From: Paraescarpia echinospica | Taxonomy: Eukaryota > Annelida > Polychaeta > Sabellida > Siboglinidae | Assembly (NCBI GenBank): GCA_020002185.1 | Contig: CM034533.1 | Coordinates: forward strand, 68,112,119-68,176,118 | Length of the DNA: 64,000 bases | Direction of reading: 5' to 3' | Shown: positions 21,055-31,281 of the stretch, piece by piece | Layout: each line of letters begins with the position of its first letter | Numbering within the stretch: position 1 is the stretch's first letter | Translations under genes and position numbers: made by a program | Notes under the pieces: generated by a model | What the model saw: the letters and a program-made list of their open reading frames with translations, nothing else | Databases searched by the model: none | Told to the model about the DNA's origin: nothing

Positions 21055-21480
21055 TAAAACCATGCCAATCCGTGGCAAGTATAAACATGCCCATCTGTGG
21101 CATAAGTATAAACATGCCAATCCGTGGCATAAGTATAAACATGCCCATCCATGGCATAAGTATAAACATGCCAATCCGTGGCATAAGTATAAACATGCCC
21201 ATCCGTGGCATAAGTATAAACATGCCAATTCGTGGCATAAGTATAAACATGCCAATCCGTGGCATAAGTATAAACATGCCCATCCATGGCATAAGTATAA
21301 ACATGCCAATTCGTGACATAAGTATAAACATGCCAATCCGTGGCATAAGTATAAACATGCCAATCCGTGGCATGAATGAACTCTGCCAATTTGTGGCATA
21401 AGTATATACCCTGCCAATCCGTGGCATAAGTAAACCATGCCAATCCGTGGCATAGAAAAACACATGCCAATCCGTGGCAT
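21055..21480. repeat. 27-bp hairpin minisatellite, about 15 copies
   Basis: Unit of 27 bp: ATGCCA-ATCCG-TGGCAT followed by AAGTATAAAC. Each unit has a perfect 6-bp inverted repeat around a 5-bp loop. The array is in the non-coding interval between the gag and hydrolase ORFs of the Ngaro-like element. Open frames on both strands through the array are artefacts of a period divisible by three. Confidence 0.9.
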
Positions 21481-21620
21481 GACGTAAATATAGGCCGATC
21501 CAGGGATAACATAACGCCTTATTGAAAAAACCTAATAAGCATAACAAAATCACAACGCCCCAAATAGCATCTGGGACGCCGAGAAAAGAAGAAAAAAACA
21601 GCTTTACAAACAGTGGTTAC

Positions 21621-22092
21621 TGCCACGAGGTTGTCATTGTTTAAATAATCATTGCATGACATGAACTTGTAAGCAAGCTGTTTACAAATGGCAAAATACA
21701 ATGAACTTTGCCATGTGGCTGTCACTGTTATACTCTTCTGTTTGTTAACTTAAGTGCTATGCTATTACCTTGGTGTTACAATGTCAATAATTATAAGTTG
21801 TTAACTGACCGCTAAAGAAGCAATGACCTTAGCCACGAGGCTGTCAACTCAATGCTTTCACTTCAGTCATTAAATGTTTGAAATAGTACCCTAAATAAGA
21901 CAATGACCACTGCCACGAGGCTGCCACTCTTTTACTCTTAATTCAACGTTTTCCAATGACATCTGAGGAACGATAATGTTACCCTTGTTTGTCAAAAATT
22001 ATTCTAATACGTTTTAGCCCTGTGACTGTGTTGACACATTGACACTAACTTTAAGAACAGAATATATATGATAAGTGCCACGAGGCTATCAC
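21621..22092. repeat. Dispersed GCCACGAGGCTGTCA motif, 5 copies
   Basis: Near-copies of TGCCACGAGGCTGTCA start at about 21621, 21709 (TGCCATGTGGCTGTCA), 21831, 21911 and 22076, spaced 80-160 bp. They are often preceded by AATGACC. They look like a decayed longer tandem repeat in the 5' non-coding part of the element. Confidence 0.6.
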
Positions 22093-22119
22093 CCATATTA
22101 CAAGTCGACAAATTCGCAC

Positions 22120-22185
22120 AAAGACGTGGCCTAATGGCTCAATTTCCTAGGTTAAAGGCGAAGGCTTAAACCCCAAGGATAATTA
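22120..22185 (+). other. tRNA-like promoter relic (possible SINE head)
   Basis: GACGTGGCCTAATGG resembles an RNA polymerase III A box, and GGCTTAAACCCC about 30 bp later a degenerate B box, as in SINE heads derived from tRNA. It cannot fold as a complete tRNA, and no SINE body is clear. Confidence 0.25.
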
Positions 22186-22207
22186 AACACCGTTAACCGC
22201 CTGATCT

Positions 22208-22849
22208 TTACAAAGTATTCGCAGCGGCGATAATCGCCCCCCGAACACTGTTATAATATTTTCTGTTACCTTGCTGATTGTAATGAACGCCATCGACAAG
22301 ATATTTGGTCCAGTCGGCCCACATTCCCCGATGGCGCCAAAATGACACTGTCTCGAAGGACTTTGTCGCTTCCAACATATAATTGTTATATGCCACTACC
22401 CTGTCGTTAAAATCAGTGCGGACAAAGTAACTAGACTGTTTCGCACTACGGAAAAACATCTGCGAAATAACGACTCGTCGAACCGCGGCCATGACACTTA
22501 AGTAGGTCGCGTATGCGAGCACGTGGTCTCCGAGTACAATCGGGTCAACGTCCGCAATATCGTTTGTCCCGATCTCTAGAAAAACTATGTCACTGCTAAC
22601 AACATCCTGTGTCAGCAAATACAACTGCTTGACTCTGAGCCCGCCTCTAGCTACAAACGTTACTTGGAATTTGTCCGTGTCGAGATCGAAATCCAAAGAT
22701 TTTTGTTCCACCGAGTAATGCGCTAAACGCCGGACAAAGGAATGACCGAGAACTTTTACTTGCAACATGATTGTTGCAAATAATATGATTAGGTACACGA
22801 GAGCTAAATAAAGTTGCTGTACAATGTAATAGCAAATGTAAGATCTCAT
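22208..22849 (-). CDS. SGNH hydrolase ORF of the Ngaro-like element
   Basis: A 213-codon frame; the Met at 22768 (residue 28) is the likelier start, giving a protein of about 186 residues that begins MLQVKVLGHSFVRRL. All four SGNH blocks are present: GHS (block I, His for Asp before the catalytic Ser), ARGG (block II Gly), LEIGTND (block III Asn) and VDGVHYNQQG (block V, D-x-x-H). Esterase/lipase-type ORFs have been reported in some Ngaro elements; substrate and role are unknown. If the upstream start is used, a hydrophobic N-terminal segment (about residues 5-27) would anchor it. It lies 5' of gag, the same place as the remnant at 27240-27411. Confidence 0.75.
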   Translation of the reverse strand: MRSYICYYIVQQLYLALVYLIILFATIMLQVKVLGHSFVRRLAHYSVEQKSLDFDLDTDKFQVTFVARGGLRVKQLYLLTQDVVSSDIVFLEIGTNDIADVDPIVLGDHVLAYATYLSVMAAVRRVVISQMFFRSAKQSSYFVRTDFNDRVVAYNNYMLEATKSFETVSFWRHRGMWADWTKYLVDGVHYNQQGNRKYYNSVRGAIIAAANTL

Positions 22850-23197
22850 AACTCAAAATTTCAATCTCAATGAAACAAAATGCAGATCTCAATAATGACA
22901 ACAAATGGATTACCTTTTTCAGTGAGAAATCGAACTGAGGCAGCGGACCCGTGGCCGCTTGTCTTTATACCGTGAATTTATCACGTGACTAGATCCAGCA
23001 GGAATACCGTAAATTGTTGAATTTAAGACCTGAGCAATGCCCATATAAAAGTCATTTGACTTGCGTCATAATGGCGTATAAAGATGTGTCATTATTCAGA
23101 AAAATTTAAGAAATTATTTATTAATGAACAAACAAGAGTAGATGTCCATAGATGATCACATCAAGTGGTGCAGTCATCATCAACAGTGTCATCATCA

Positions 23198-23330
23198 TCA
23201 CTGTCCATATCCTCGTGCACATTTTTGCCCCAAAGCTGGACACTTTCCCTCGCGACCGTAGCTGTAGGCGTAGCGTTGTCTTGGCGTAGCGACGGACTTG
23301 TCGTGTGTTCGATTTCGCGACGACAATGTC
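23198..23330 (-). pseudogene. Possible gag zinc-knuckle remnant
   Basis: The minus frame ends YSYGREGKCPALGQKCARGYGQ and stops, resembling the C..C..G....CPA.G..C..C knuckle region of some gypsy-type Gag proteins, with the last Cys lost. It is followed by an acidic DSDDDDTVDDD run in another frame. Weak evidence; no LTR or pol nearby. Confidence 0.25.
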
Positions 23331-23489
23331 GCTTTTCGTCGATGTTGCCGTACGTTATAACTTTTTTCGCTGAGTAAGTTAATGCATATTGCGCTTAACT
23401 CACCCGCAAACCGCTTCAGACACCATGTAATGTAACGCGTATGGGTAAATGTAGGCTTAATTAAACACGAAAGTATACAGGCCAACGGG

Positions 23490-24285
23490 CTGAATAACCG
23501 GGAGCCACGAGGTGTCTCCTCGAATGATTGTCCCTGTAATTAGTGCGTCGGAATTATAATGGGACGGCATTATGACAGAAATCGTGAAAATAATCGATAA
23601 CAGCGGAGCGGAAAAATCGGAATGGACTACACCTGACGCATGCGCATTTCCATGGAATGGAAACAACCAAAATTAATTTTAGTTTGTCTGTATACGCACA
23701 AATGAACCAGAATATCAATAGTGAATACTTACTCGAAGATTCAAAATGATTGGGTAGTTTCAACGAAATCTCGTGTCGAAGCAGACTAATCGTTGGATCA
23801 ACGCAGTAGTAAATAACTAAAACAGTAACCGATCACAAACGACACACCTGCACCGATATTTTGCAGAAGTTCTGCAGTATCACTCTGTCATTGTTAATAA
23901 ATCTTGTTATCAATGTACTCATGTATTTTTTTCATACTTCAGTATGGTACTGTTGTGAGAATTTTCAAGTTGTGACACCGTAGTGCAGGTTATGCTGATG
24001 ACATGACATTAATTTTTGTCAGAACATGGATAAGACAAGTTCAGCTAAACTAATAATATCAGGAGTTGAGAATGGTCTAAAAGAAACATGTGTCTGGAAG
24101 TTATCTATATATTTCCTTTGAGCTTTTGAGAGAGTATTAACTGCTTTCATTTGTGCTCAACAATGCAACTCATTCTCGTTTGGGACAGGCTCATAATGGT
24201 CCTTCAACTTCTTTAACAGTTGCTCCAGGGTTTTGCTAGCCACTTTTCTGGGCTAAATAATTTGGACAGTAGGTGGTAGATTTCC
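23490..24285. other. Gene-free stretch
   Basis: No recognisable coding content. One isolated copy of the GCCACGAGG motif (about 23503) and a CACCTGACGCATGCGCA string near 23631, also found near 50467, are the only features noticed. Confidence 0.5.
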
Positions 24286-24289
24286 CGTC

Positions 24290-25490
24290 CTACTTCACTG
24301 AGAAATATGGCTCTGTGCCTCTCTCTGTGTGACCTGCTGCAATATTACTGAGAAATATGGCTCTGTGCCTCTCTCTGTGTGACCTGCTGCAATATCACTG
24401 AGAAATATGGCTCTGTGCCTCTCTCTGTGTGACCTGCTGCAATATCACTGAGAAATATGGCTCTGTGCCTCTCTCTGTGTGACCTGCTGCAATATCACTG
24501 AGAAATATGGCTCTGTGCCTCTCTCTGTGTGACCTGCTGCAATATCACTGAGAAATATGGCTCTGTGCCTCTCTCTGTGTGACCTGCTGCAATATCACTG
24601 AGAAATATGGCTCTGTGCCTCTCTCTGTGTGACCTGCTGCAATATCACTGAGAAATATGGCTCTGTGCCTCTCTGTGTGACCTGCTGCAATATCACTGAG
24701 AAATATGGCTCTGTGCCTCTCTGTGTGACCTGCTGCAATATCACTGAGAAATATGGCTCTGTGCCTCTCTCTGTGTGACCTGCTGCAATATCACTGAGAA
24801 ATATGGCTCTGTGCCTCTCTCTGTGTGACCTGCTGCAATATCACTGAGAAATATGGCTCTGTGCCTCTCTCTGTGTGACCTGCTGCAATATCACTGAGAA
24901 ATATGGCTCTGTGCCTCTCTCTGTGTGACCTGCTGCAATATCACTGAGAAATATGGCTCTGTGCCTCTCTCTGTGTGACCTGCTGCAATATCACTGAGAA
25001 ATATGGCTCTGTGCCTCTCTCTGTGTGACCTGCTGCAATATTACTGAGAAATATGGCTCTGTGCCTCTCTCTGTGTGACCTGCTGCAATATTACTGAGAA
25101 ATATGGCTCTGTGCCTCTCTCTGTGTGACCTGCTGCAATATTACTGAGAAATATGGCTCTGTGCCTCTCTCTGTGTGACCTGCTGCAATATTACTGAGAA
25201 ATATGGCTCTGTGCCTCTCTCTGTGTGACCTGCTGCAATATTACTGAGAAATATGGCTCTGTGCCTCTCTGTGTGACCTGCTGCAATATTACTGAGAAAT
25301 ATGGCTCTGTGCCTCTCTGTGTGACCTGCTGCAATATTACTGAGAAATATGGCTCTGTGCCTCTCTCTGTGTGACCTGCTGCAATATTACTGAGAAATAT
25401 GGCTCTGTGCCTCTCTCTGTGTGACCTGCTGCAATATTACTGAGAAATATGGCTCTGTGCCTCTCTCTGTGTGACCTGCTGCAATATTGT
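24290..25490. repeat. 50-bp satellite, about 24 copies with higher-order structure
   Basis: Unit of 50 bp beginning ACTGAGAAATATGGCTCTGT. A pair of adjacent 48-bp units (one CT lost from the CTCTCTCT run) occurs twice, 596 bp apart, as expected if a 12-unit block was duplicated. The left half mostly reads ATATCAC and the right half ATATTAC at the unit junction. The array abuts the truncated end of the second gag-RT element. Confidence 0.95.
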
Positions 25491-25739
25491 TTGCCATCAA
25501 ATATAGTTTCAAGTGTTATTTCTAACAAGAAACTCTCTACTTTTGGGTCAAACTTCCCAAGTGTTCCAAGCAGACCTGCTTACATCAGCTAATTCGTGCA
25601 CAACTTGATCACACGCAAAATTATCTTTATGTGTGCCCACGCTGCTTGTTAAACGGATATGAATCCTGGCTAGTTTGCTGAAAATACAAGGCAGATATAA
25701 GTTTGTATAAGATCTTTATATATAAAGCTGAAATCATTA

Positions 25740-25903
25740 TCATTTACAGAATCTCCTTTTCGAAACGACAGATCGTGAATAATTCTAAACTTTCCGGGCT
25801 CTTTCTTAGGGATGAGTCCCAATGGTGATACCACATAACCGTGTAAAGGTACTGATGTGAAGGGGCCAGCTATTCGACCCAAGCCTTTCTCCTTATGAAT
25901 CAT
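25740..25903 (-). pseudogene. RT N-terminal fragment of second Ngaro-like element
   Basis: The minus frame reads GRIAGPFTSVPLHGYVVSPL and then the LIPKKEPGKFRIIHDLSF fingers motif, almost identical to the start of the RT at 19606. Homology ends near 25750, before the palm, where unrelated sequence follows. It lies 3' of the gag ORF at 25992-26975, as in the complete element. The upstream Met context is the same HKEK/RREHQ region. Confidence 0.75.
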
Positions 25904-25991
25904 ATCACTGCAGGAATTAATTATAGAGATGGGTGATTACATGGCATTGCCCTGTGGCTTAGGTCCCCCTCAAAGGGGATACGGAAACCGT

Positions 25992-26975
25992 CTATAAATC
26001 CATTGACAAGTGTGTCTGTTGCTGTGGCATCGTAACTACTGTCGGTGCAGCTGGGCGGTGCAGACCGGTGTTGGGAGCCGGAGGTCTGGGGAAGGCAGGG
26101 GTTGGGCGTTTGGCTGGGCATTGTGATGGGACATCTGGGCCATTGCAGGTGGGGCATGTGTGCTTGTAGGCACATGTTGGGTATTTGCAGATCCCAGTGG
26201 AACAGAAAGCAAAACAGTAGCCGGCAGAAAAGGACTGCCGACGGGGAGCTGGCTGCTTTTGCATGGGAATGACAGCTGGATTGGAGACACTGGTGGTGTT
26301 ACGGGTCACATGATAATAAATTTCCGGGTGGAGATGATACCAAGGCATGGAATTGATGGCGCTTAGTTTACTAAAATCCTTGTCATACGTCAGAAAGACG
26401 CTAGGATGTGAGCTGGTCCCCAAAGAACGAATAAATTGCATGTATTTCAGGATGTCCAGAATCTCAGTGGGATGTTGTTGGACATAGATAGCCATAAATA
26501 CCAGAAACGCATCGGACCACTGCTCGAAGTTGGTGATTTTAGTGGTAGGCTGACCTTTGACCTGCACATTTGATGTTCGGGTTACAGGATCGAGAACCAA
26601 CATGGTTTGTGCTGTGGATTCACCAACATGCAAAGTGTTCATGTTAGACAAGTAGAACTCCACGTCCTCATCTCCCTCTGTATGCACCGAGGAAGACAGT
26701 GCGGCTGTCTCCTCCATCGCTGCTGAACCTATGGCTACCACTACTACCAGCCTCGCTGCCGGTGTTGTGGAGGCCATATTTATGATGACATAACTGATAG
26801 CCTGCATCTGATGCTGCATCAGGTGCATCTGCTCCTGCAGCGCAGCGATGGTGATTGAGTCCTTGATAGCCAGTGCCACAACGCTGGTCCCCACATCCCT
26901 CGCTTGTCTGCGGACTGGCCCAAACGTCTCGCCCCCTTCGTAACGTTTTGGCGTTTTCCGTTTTTGTGGAGGCAT
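25992..26975 (-). CDS. Gag-like protein of second Ngaro-like element
   Basis: A 327-residue intact ORF homologous to the gag at 19728-20813. It shares a basic start, a Met/Gln coiled coil (LQEQMHLMQHQMQAI), a conserved middle (FEQWSDAFLVFMAIY, DILKYMQFI, VFLTYDKDFSKL, SMPWYHLH) and a C-terminal Cys/His cluster (CFAFCSTGICKYPTC, CPTCNGPD). It is diverged enough to be a different subfamily, not a recent copy. The frame is open although the downstream RT is truncated. The 5' side carries the remains of a hydrolase ORF, preserving the hydrolase-gag-RT order. Confidence 0.7.
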   Translation of the reverse strand: MPPQKRKTPKRYEGGETFGPVRRQARDVGTSVVALAIKDSITIAALQEQMHLMQHQMQAISYVIINMASTTPAARLVVVVAIGSAAMEETAALSSSVHTEGDEDVEFYLSNMNTLHVGESTAQTMLVLDPVTRTSNVQVKGQPTTKITNFEQWSDAFLVFMAIYVQQHPTEILDILKYMQFIRSLGTSSHPSVFLTYDKDFSKLSAINSMPWYHLHPEIYYHVTRNTTSVSNPAVIPMQKQPAPRRQSFSAGYCFAFCSTGICKYPTCAYKHTCPTCNGPDVPSQCPAKRPTPAFPRPPAPNTGLHRPAAPTVVTMPQQQTHLSMDL

Positions 26976-27239
26976 TCTGTAACTACAGACGGACGGATCG
27001 GCAGAAACTGGCCATACACTCAGCCATTACAGTATAACTAATCATCAATGAAATGTGAATGAAAGTTAAAGAAATTGTTTGTTTTTAACATTAGTGTGAG
27101 GAGATCCGTTTGCATAGTCTTTAACGCCATTCAATTCACAGCTTATTCGCTGATGCAATGACTGCTCCATGCACGCTGTTGTAGTACTTGCGAATTGAAA
27201 TGTATCAAGAAAAATTACATCTTGACCAGCTTGTCATAT

Positions 27240-27411
27240 GGCGGGTGTCGAGGCGTACAATTGATTGATTTTAAGCCTGCCTCGTGCAACAAAGGTAACG
27301 TGGAAATGCTCAGGATTCAAATCAAGATTTAGAGAGTGATGTTCCAATGAATATCGGGCAAGCCGTGAGACAAAGGAATGCCCCACCAGAGCGATTTCGA
27401 AGCACTCCATC
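27240..27411 (-). pseudogene. SGNH hydrolase 5' fragment of second Ngaro-like element
   Basis: Too short for a large ORF, but the minus strand from ATG at 27411 reads MECFEIALVGHSFVSRLARY, then a stretch ending HVTFVARGRLKINQLY. It aligns closely with blocks I and II of the hydrolase at 22208-22849 (LGHSFVRRLAHY, VTFVARGGLRVKQLY). The GTND and DxxH blocks are gone. It lies upstream of the second gag, the same position as in the complete element. Confidence 0.7.
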
Positions 27412-27659
27412 ACTGCTTATCCATGATTAATTACGGTAAATAACGCCAAGGTGAACTATACTTATTTGCTTGTTTATAAATAGATGTTGCACACCAGTGT
27501 CACGGAATTTCCCACGTAAATGGTTCTCTATGCAGTCACATAGGCCGTACACACGTATATGCACATGAAGCACACCCATATGCACGCACGCATGCATATA
27601 ATCACAAATGCAAACAAAACAAACATATTAAAACTATCAATACTGAAAACAGCATTTTA

Positions 27660-27700
27660 ATCGTGCGTGCGTGCGTGCGTGCATGCGTGCGTGACCGCGT
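27660..27700. repeat. GTGC-type microsatellite
   Basis: A run of alternating GTGC/GCAT tetranucleotides, alternating purine-pyrimidine and so prone to Z-DNA; a related GCAC/GCAT tract lies at 27570-27600. Confidence 0.7.
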
Positions 27701-27749
27701 GTTGTCCACAGCACTCTAGGGTGCCATAAACGTCCAACATGGAAAGAAA

Positions 27750-30330
27750 CATGTCGGCCGTGAACAGAGACAGCATCGACTGGTCTCGACTGGTCGGGCA
27801 CAAACTTGTTGCAGCAGATCTTGTGCCGCGACATGTACCCTCTTACATGGAGAATCTTCTCCAGGGAATCCTGCTGCATCCGGTTCCGCAGCTTCGTTTT
27901 TACGACATTCATTGTTGAGAAGACGTCCTCTACTGCGGCAGCGACAGGAGCGACAGTACAAAGCCACCTGAATATGCAAAATAAAACTCACAATTTTCTT
28001 CACTGTATGTTGTAATGCAACCTCCAAAATAATGAGATACGTAAATAATACAATAGCAACCACTATTAAATGATGTGCTTGAGATTATTGGTTGCTTATA
28101 AGAAGTGGCCACGTTACAATTGCATTGAGTAAAGATAAAACACATTTTTATGTAATGCGACGTGAATGAGAGAGGGACTATGACTATAAAAATATATCAC
28201 TGATATCGATGCAACCATTAATATATTAATTACAAAATGGAAACGTCAACTGTATCCACCTAGATGCTGGAAAACCTGCTCTCCAGAAGCATCTATGTGG
28301 CTGAACACCTCCATCCAGAATACCTCTGTATCAGCCTCTTGCTGGTTGGTCCAGTTGACCGCACCTATCCGGGTCCACTGTTGCTCGAGATCTCCAACTC
28401 TGCCACTGTAGAGCTTCAGGAATGAGAGGTCGGTGAATCACGGCTTGAGCGGACTTAGAATTGTTGTCGGTGACAGGGATGCCAGGTTCTCTAGTAGCTG
28501 GACGTAATGTTGACGTCCAACGATAGGCCGTAGTCGTGATAGTGTAGAATTGTCTAATAACATTTGTTAGAATCTTGATATATCTTGTATTTTGAGAAGA
28601 TATAGACTGTCTTGTGTCGTTTCTATGGGGTCGTTGGATAATCCCTGAAGGTTTGGAGCACGATCATGGTCGTCTAAGAGGAAAACATTATCCTACCCAC
28701 GTACATACATACACAAGCTTAATTATAAGTACATCAAGTCTACCGCAATCAGGCTACAATGTAGGCATATATGTTCATGACAAAAATACTTAGTCATGTA
28801 GTTACCTCATACTCCAGGGAGCACTCAACTTGGGGAATGCACGGGGTTTCATAACTCGACCGAGCAGCGCTAGGTACATGGTCATCAGGTCGTCCATCAA
28901 CTTTACAGCACCAGCTTTCTCAAGCTGAAACAGTTTGTTGCCCCGGTTGATCTCGGTGACGATCGGCTGCAGGAAGGCGAGGTACATCTTGTTTACAGGA
29001 TCGTTGTACATCTGGTACAGTAGTTCGGCCGAGTAGTTCCTGCCTCGTCCTTCGCCAGCAGTACAAGTGCAACAATTAATTACTTATCATTACAAGAAAA
29101 ACACGCACACACAGACACGCGCACATTATTTACGCATTTATTATGTAGGCCTGTATGCATATGTACGACACAGAGTGAACAGTATGCAATATATCTATGT
29201 GTATGTGATTATGTGTATGCATGCATGTATGTATGTATGCTTATTAATTAATAATATTTTGGCTTTGTTGCAATGAATTAAGTTAGTTTATTGGACTAAC
29301 CTGAAAGTGAAGTTTCAGCTCTGAGAACTGGTCCAGCACTGTCTTAACACAAGGGGCGATCGCCAACCACCTTGTACCGGACAGCTGAAGGATTTTCAGC
29401 GGAGCCTCTCCCACGTTGATGGCTGTGTAGATCCGCTGATACTTCAACTGTCGCAATGTGTTGTGGCTGAAGTAGTTGTAAGTTTCAGCCACAAGAAACT
29501 CCAGATTGCGTGGCAACTTCTTCATGGCGTATGATGCGCAGAGCTGAAGCAAATGGCATATGCATTGAATGTGGACGAAGTTCGGGTTCGCTTCCTTGAA
29601 CCTGGTCGCCACCGAGTTGTGTGCGCCAACCATAGCGTTGCAGCCATCAGTGGCCAGGCCGACACACTTCTTTGGAACTAGATGATGCTCCTCCCTTGGA
29701 GGAAGGCGACGAGAGCTGTGATGGCTGCCGCTGTGCCACCTTCTAGAAGGACGAGCCCTAGAAAAGTTGTCACCACCCTTCGCTTTGTTGTGCTTGGATA
29801 CCGGATGACAACACACATTTGTGTTATCGTACATACATCCGTACTCTCGTTGATCAGCAAACTGTGGCATGAATTCCAAATGTCCTTCAGTAGCTCTTCA
29901 TGCATGGCACGCCCTAGCAAGGACTCGGCGGATCAAGGCAGCGCATTTTGTTTGATGGAGCTGTATGTTCTTGCCACTGACATCTCGAGCGATTTCGCCA
30001 AGGTGGCCAATGGTCTGAATACTGGAGTGGCAGGCAGTATGGGCAGCCAGCTTCAAATCTGCCACTTTCACGGATGTGTCCACCTTCACTGTTGAAACAC
30101 CAGCGTCAAAAAGAGTGTGGGTGCTGGAAAATGGAACTGCATTTTTGCGATGCTTTTCCATTTTTCCGTGCTGCACCAGATCGCCGTGGTGTGCGCGCAC
30201 TTCACAATGGCAAAAAAAATGACAGAATGCCTTTTTCTCATCTCCTGGAACTCTCTGAATCCAGATGACACCCAGGGACATATAACTAGCTGAAGGTACA
30301 TGCTTTCGCGCCAATATAGTCCAAAGGACT
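27750..30330 (-). pseudogene. hAT-derived KIAA1586-like gene (degenerate)
   Basis: A minus-strand series of fragments matches the KIAA1586-like hAT-derived protein family in order. A zinc finger (AFCH..C..VRAHHGDLVQHGKMEKH) lies at 30260-30150. VADLKLAAHTACHSSI..IGHLGEIA lies to about 29940. LLINESTDVC and VVTTFLGLVLLEGGTAAAI lie at 29920-29700. VGLATDGCNAMVGAHNSV to ILQLSGTRWLAI and ELKLHFQ with donor GTTAGT lie at 29690-29306. AELLYQMYNDPV..YLAFLQP lies at 29060-28806. DLEQQWTRIGAVNWTNQQEADTEVFW lies near 28410-28330. The hAT dimerisation tail EDVFSTMNVVKTKLRNRM lies at 27950-27780. At least three frameshifts occur, and the usual DES is NES, losing a catalytic Asp. It is dead. Confidence 0.75.
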
Positions 30331-30359
30331 TCAGTATGTTATTCGGTGTGTGACCCATT

Positions 30360-31280
30360 GTATATCTTGGGCCAAAAACAATTCCATTAAATGTACAATT
30401 AAAAAATATCCCACCACCTCTTAATCGCTCATATAAAATAAAAAAATAAAAAAGTCAGGTCAACATTTAAACATCATATTGCCAGTCATTCCTAATGTTA
30501 TGTAAAACGTGTTTATAACGAAGCTGCCTGGCCAGGCAATGTGGACCTTTACTGCTCCATCAACTCGTACTGGGCCAGTCCACTGATCAGGCCAAGGACC
30601 TTGCTGCCCATGTCTGTGGCCTTGGTTCACTTGTCCCGTTGCACTTTGCTGCCAGTATCCGGGTTGATGTGCACCAAGCACCTGCAGCATATTGCAAGAG
30701 TTAAGTACTATCAGGTATGTTTTGGTTCATTGGCATTAGCAGCCCCATACACCTGTATACCACATTTGATCCTTGAACACAGTGCTACACAGGCAATGGT
30801 TGATTTCAACTGTTAATTAATTTAACTCGATTAAGTTAATTCAATAACTTTCGAGAAAATCACAAACTAATTTAATTTATTTTTACTGGAAGAGGTTAAT
30901 TTAATTTAAAAAAATTGCACTTGCCTTTTTATTTTTTATTAATTACCATTATGTTACATAATTTCCATTGACTTGCTGTCAATAGTTGGAATAGAGGTTG
31001 ATGATGACACTTCACAGTATACAATTGTCAGCCAACCAAGATCATAATGCCATTCTGACAATACCCCACTAGACAGTACCATTAATGACACTTTTGGACA
31101 CAAGCCCACTCTAGTAATAAATCTTCAGCAGAAAAAATAATATTGTTTTGTTACAAAATAATATTATGTATTTAACATTCAAGAGATTGGTCGTCATGTG
31201 ATGTGATGATTGCACTTTGTAAAATATCAATTTTTTAATTGTTGAAATATTTCTGAATAAAATGAAAACAAAATTTTTTG
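30360..31280. other. Gene-free stretch
   Basis: Nothing recognisable in either strand apart from AT-rich runs. The right end borders the 3' end of the L2-like LINE. Confidence 0.5.
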
Positions 31281-31281
31281 T

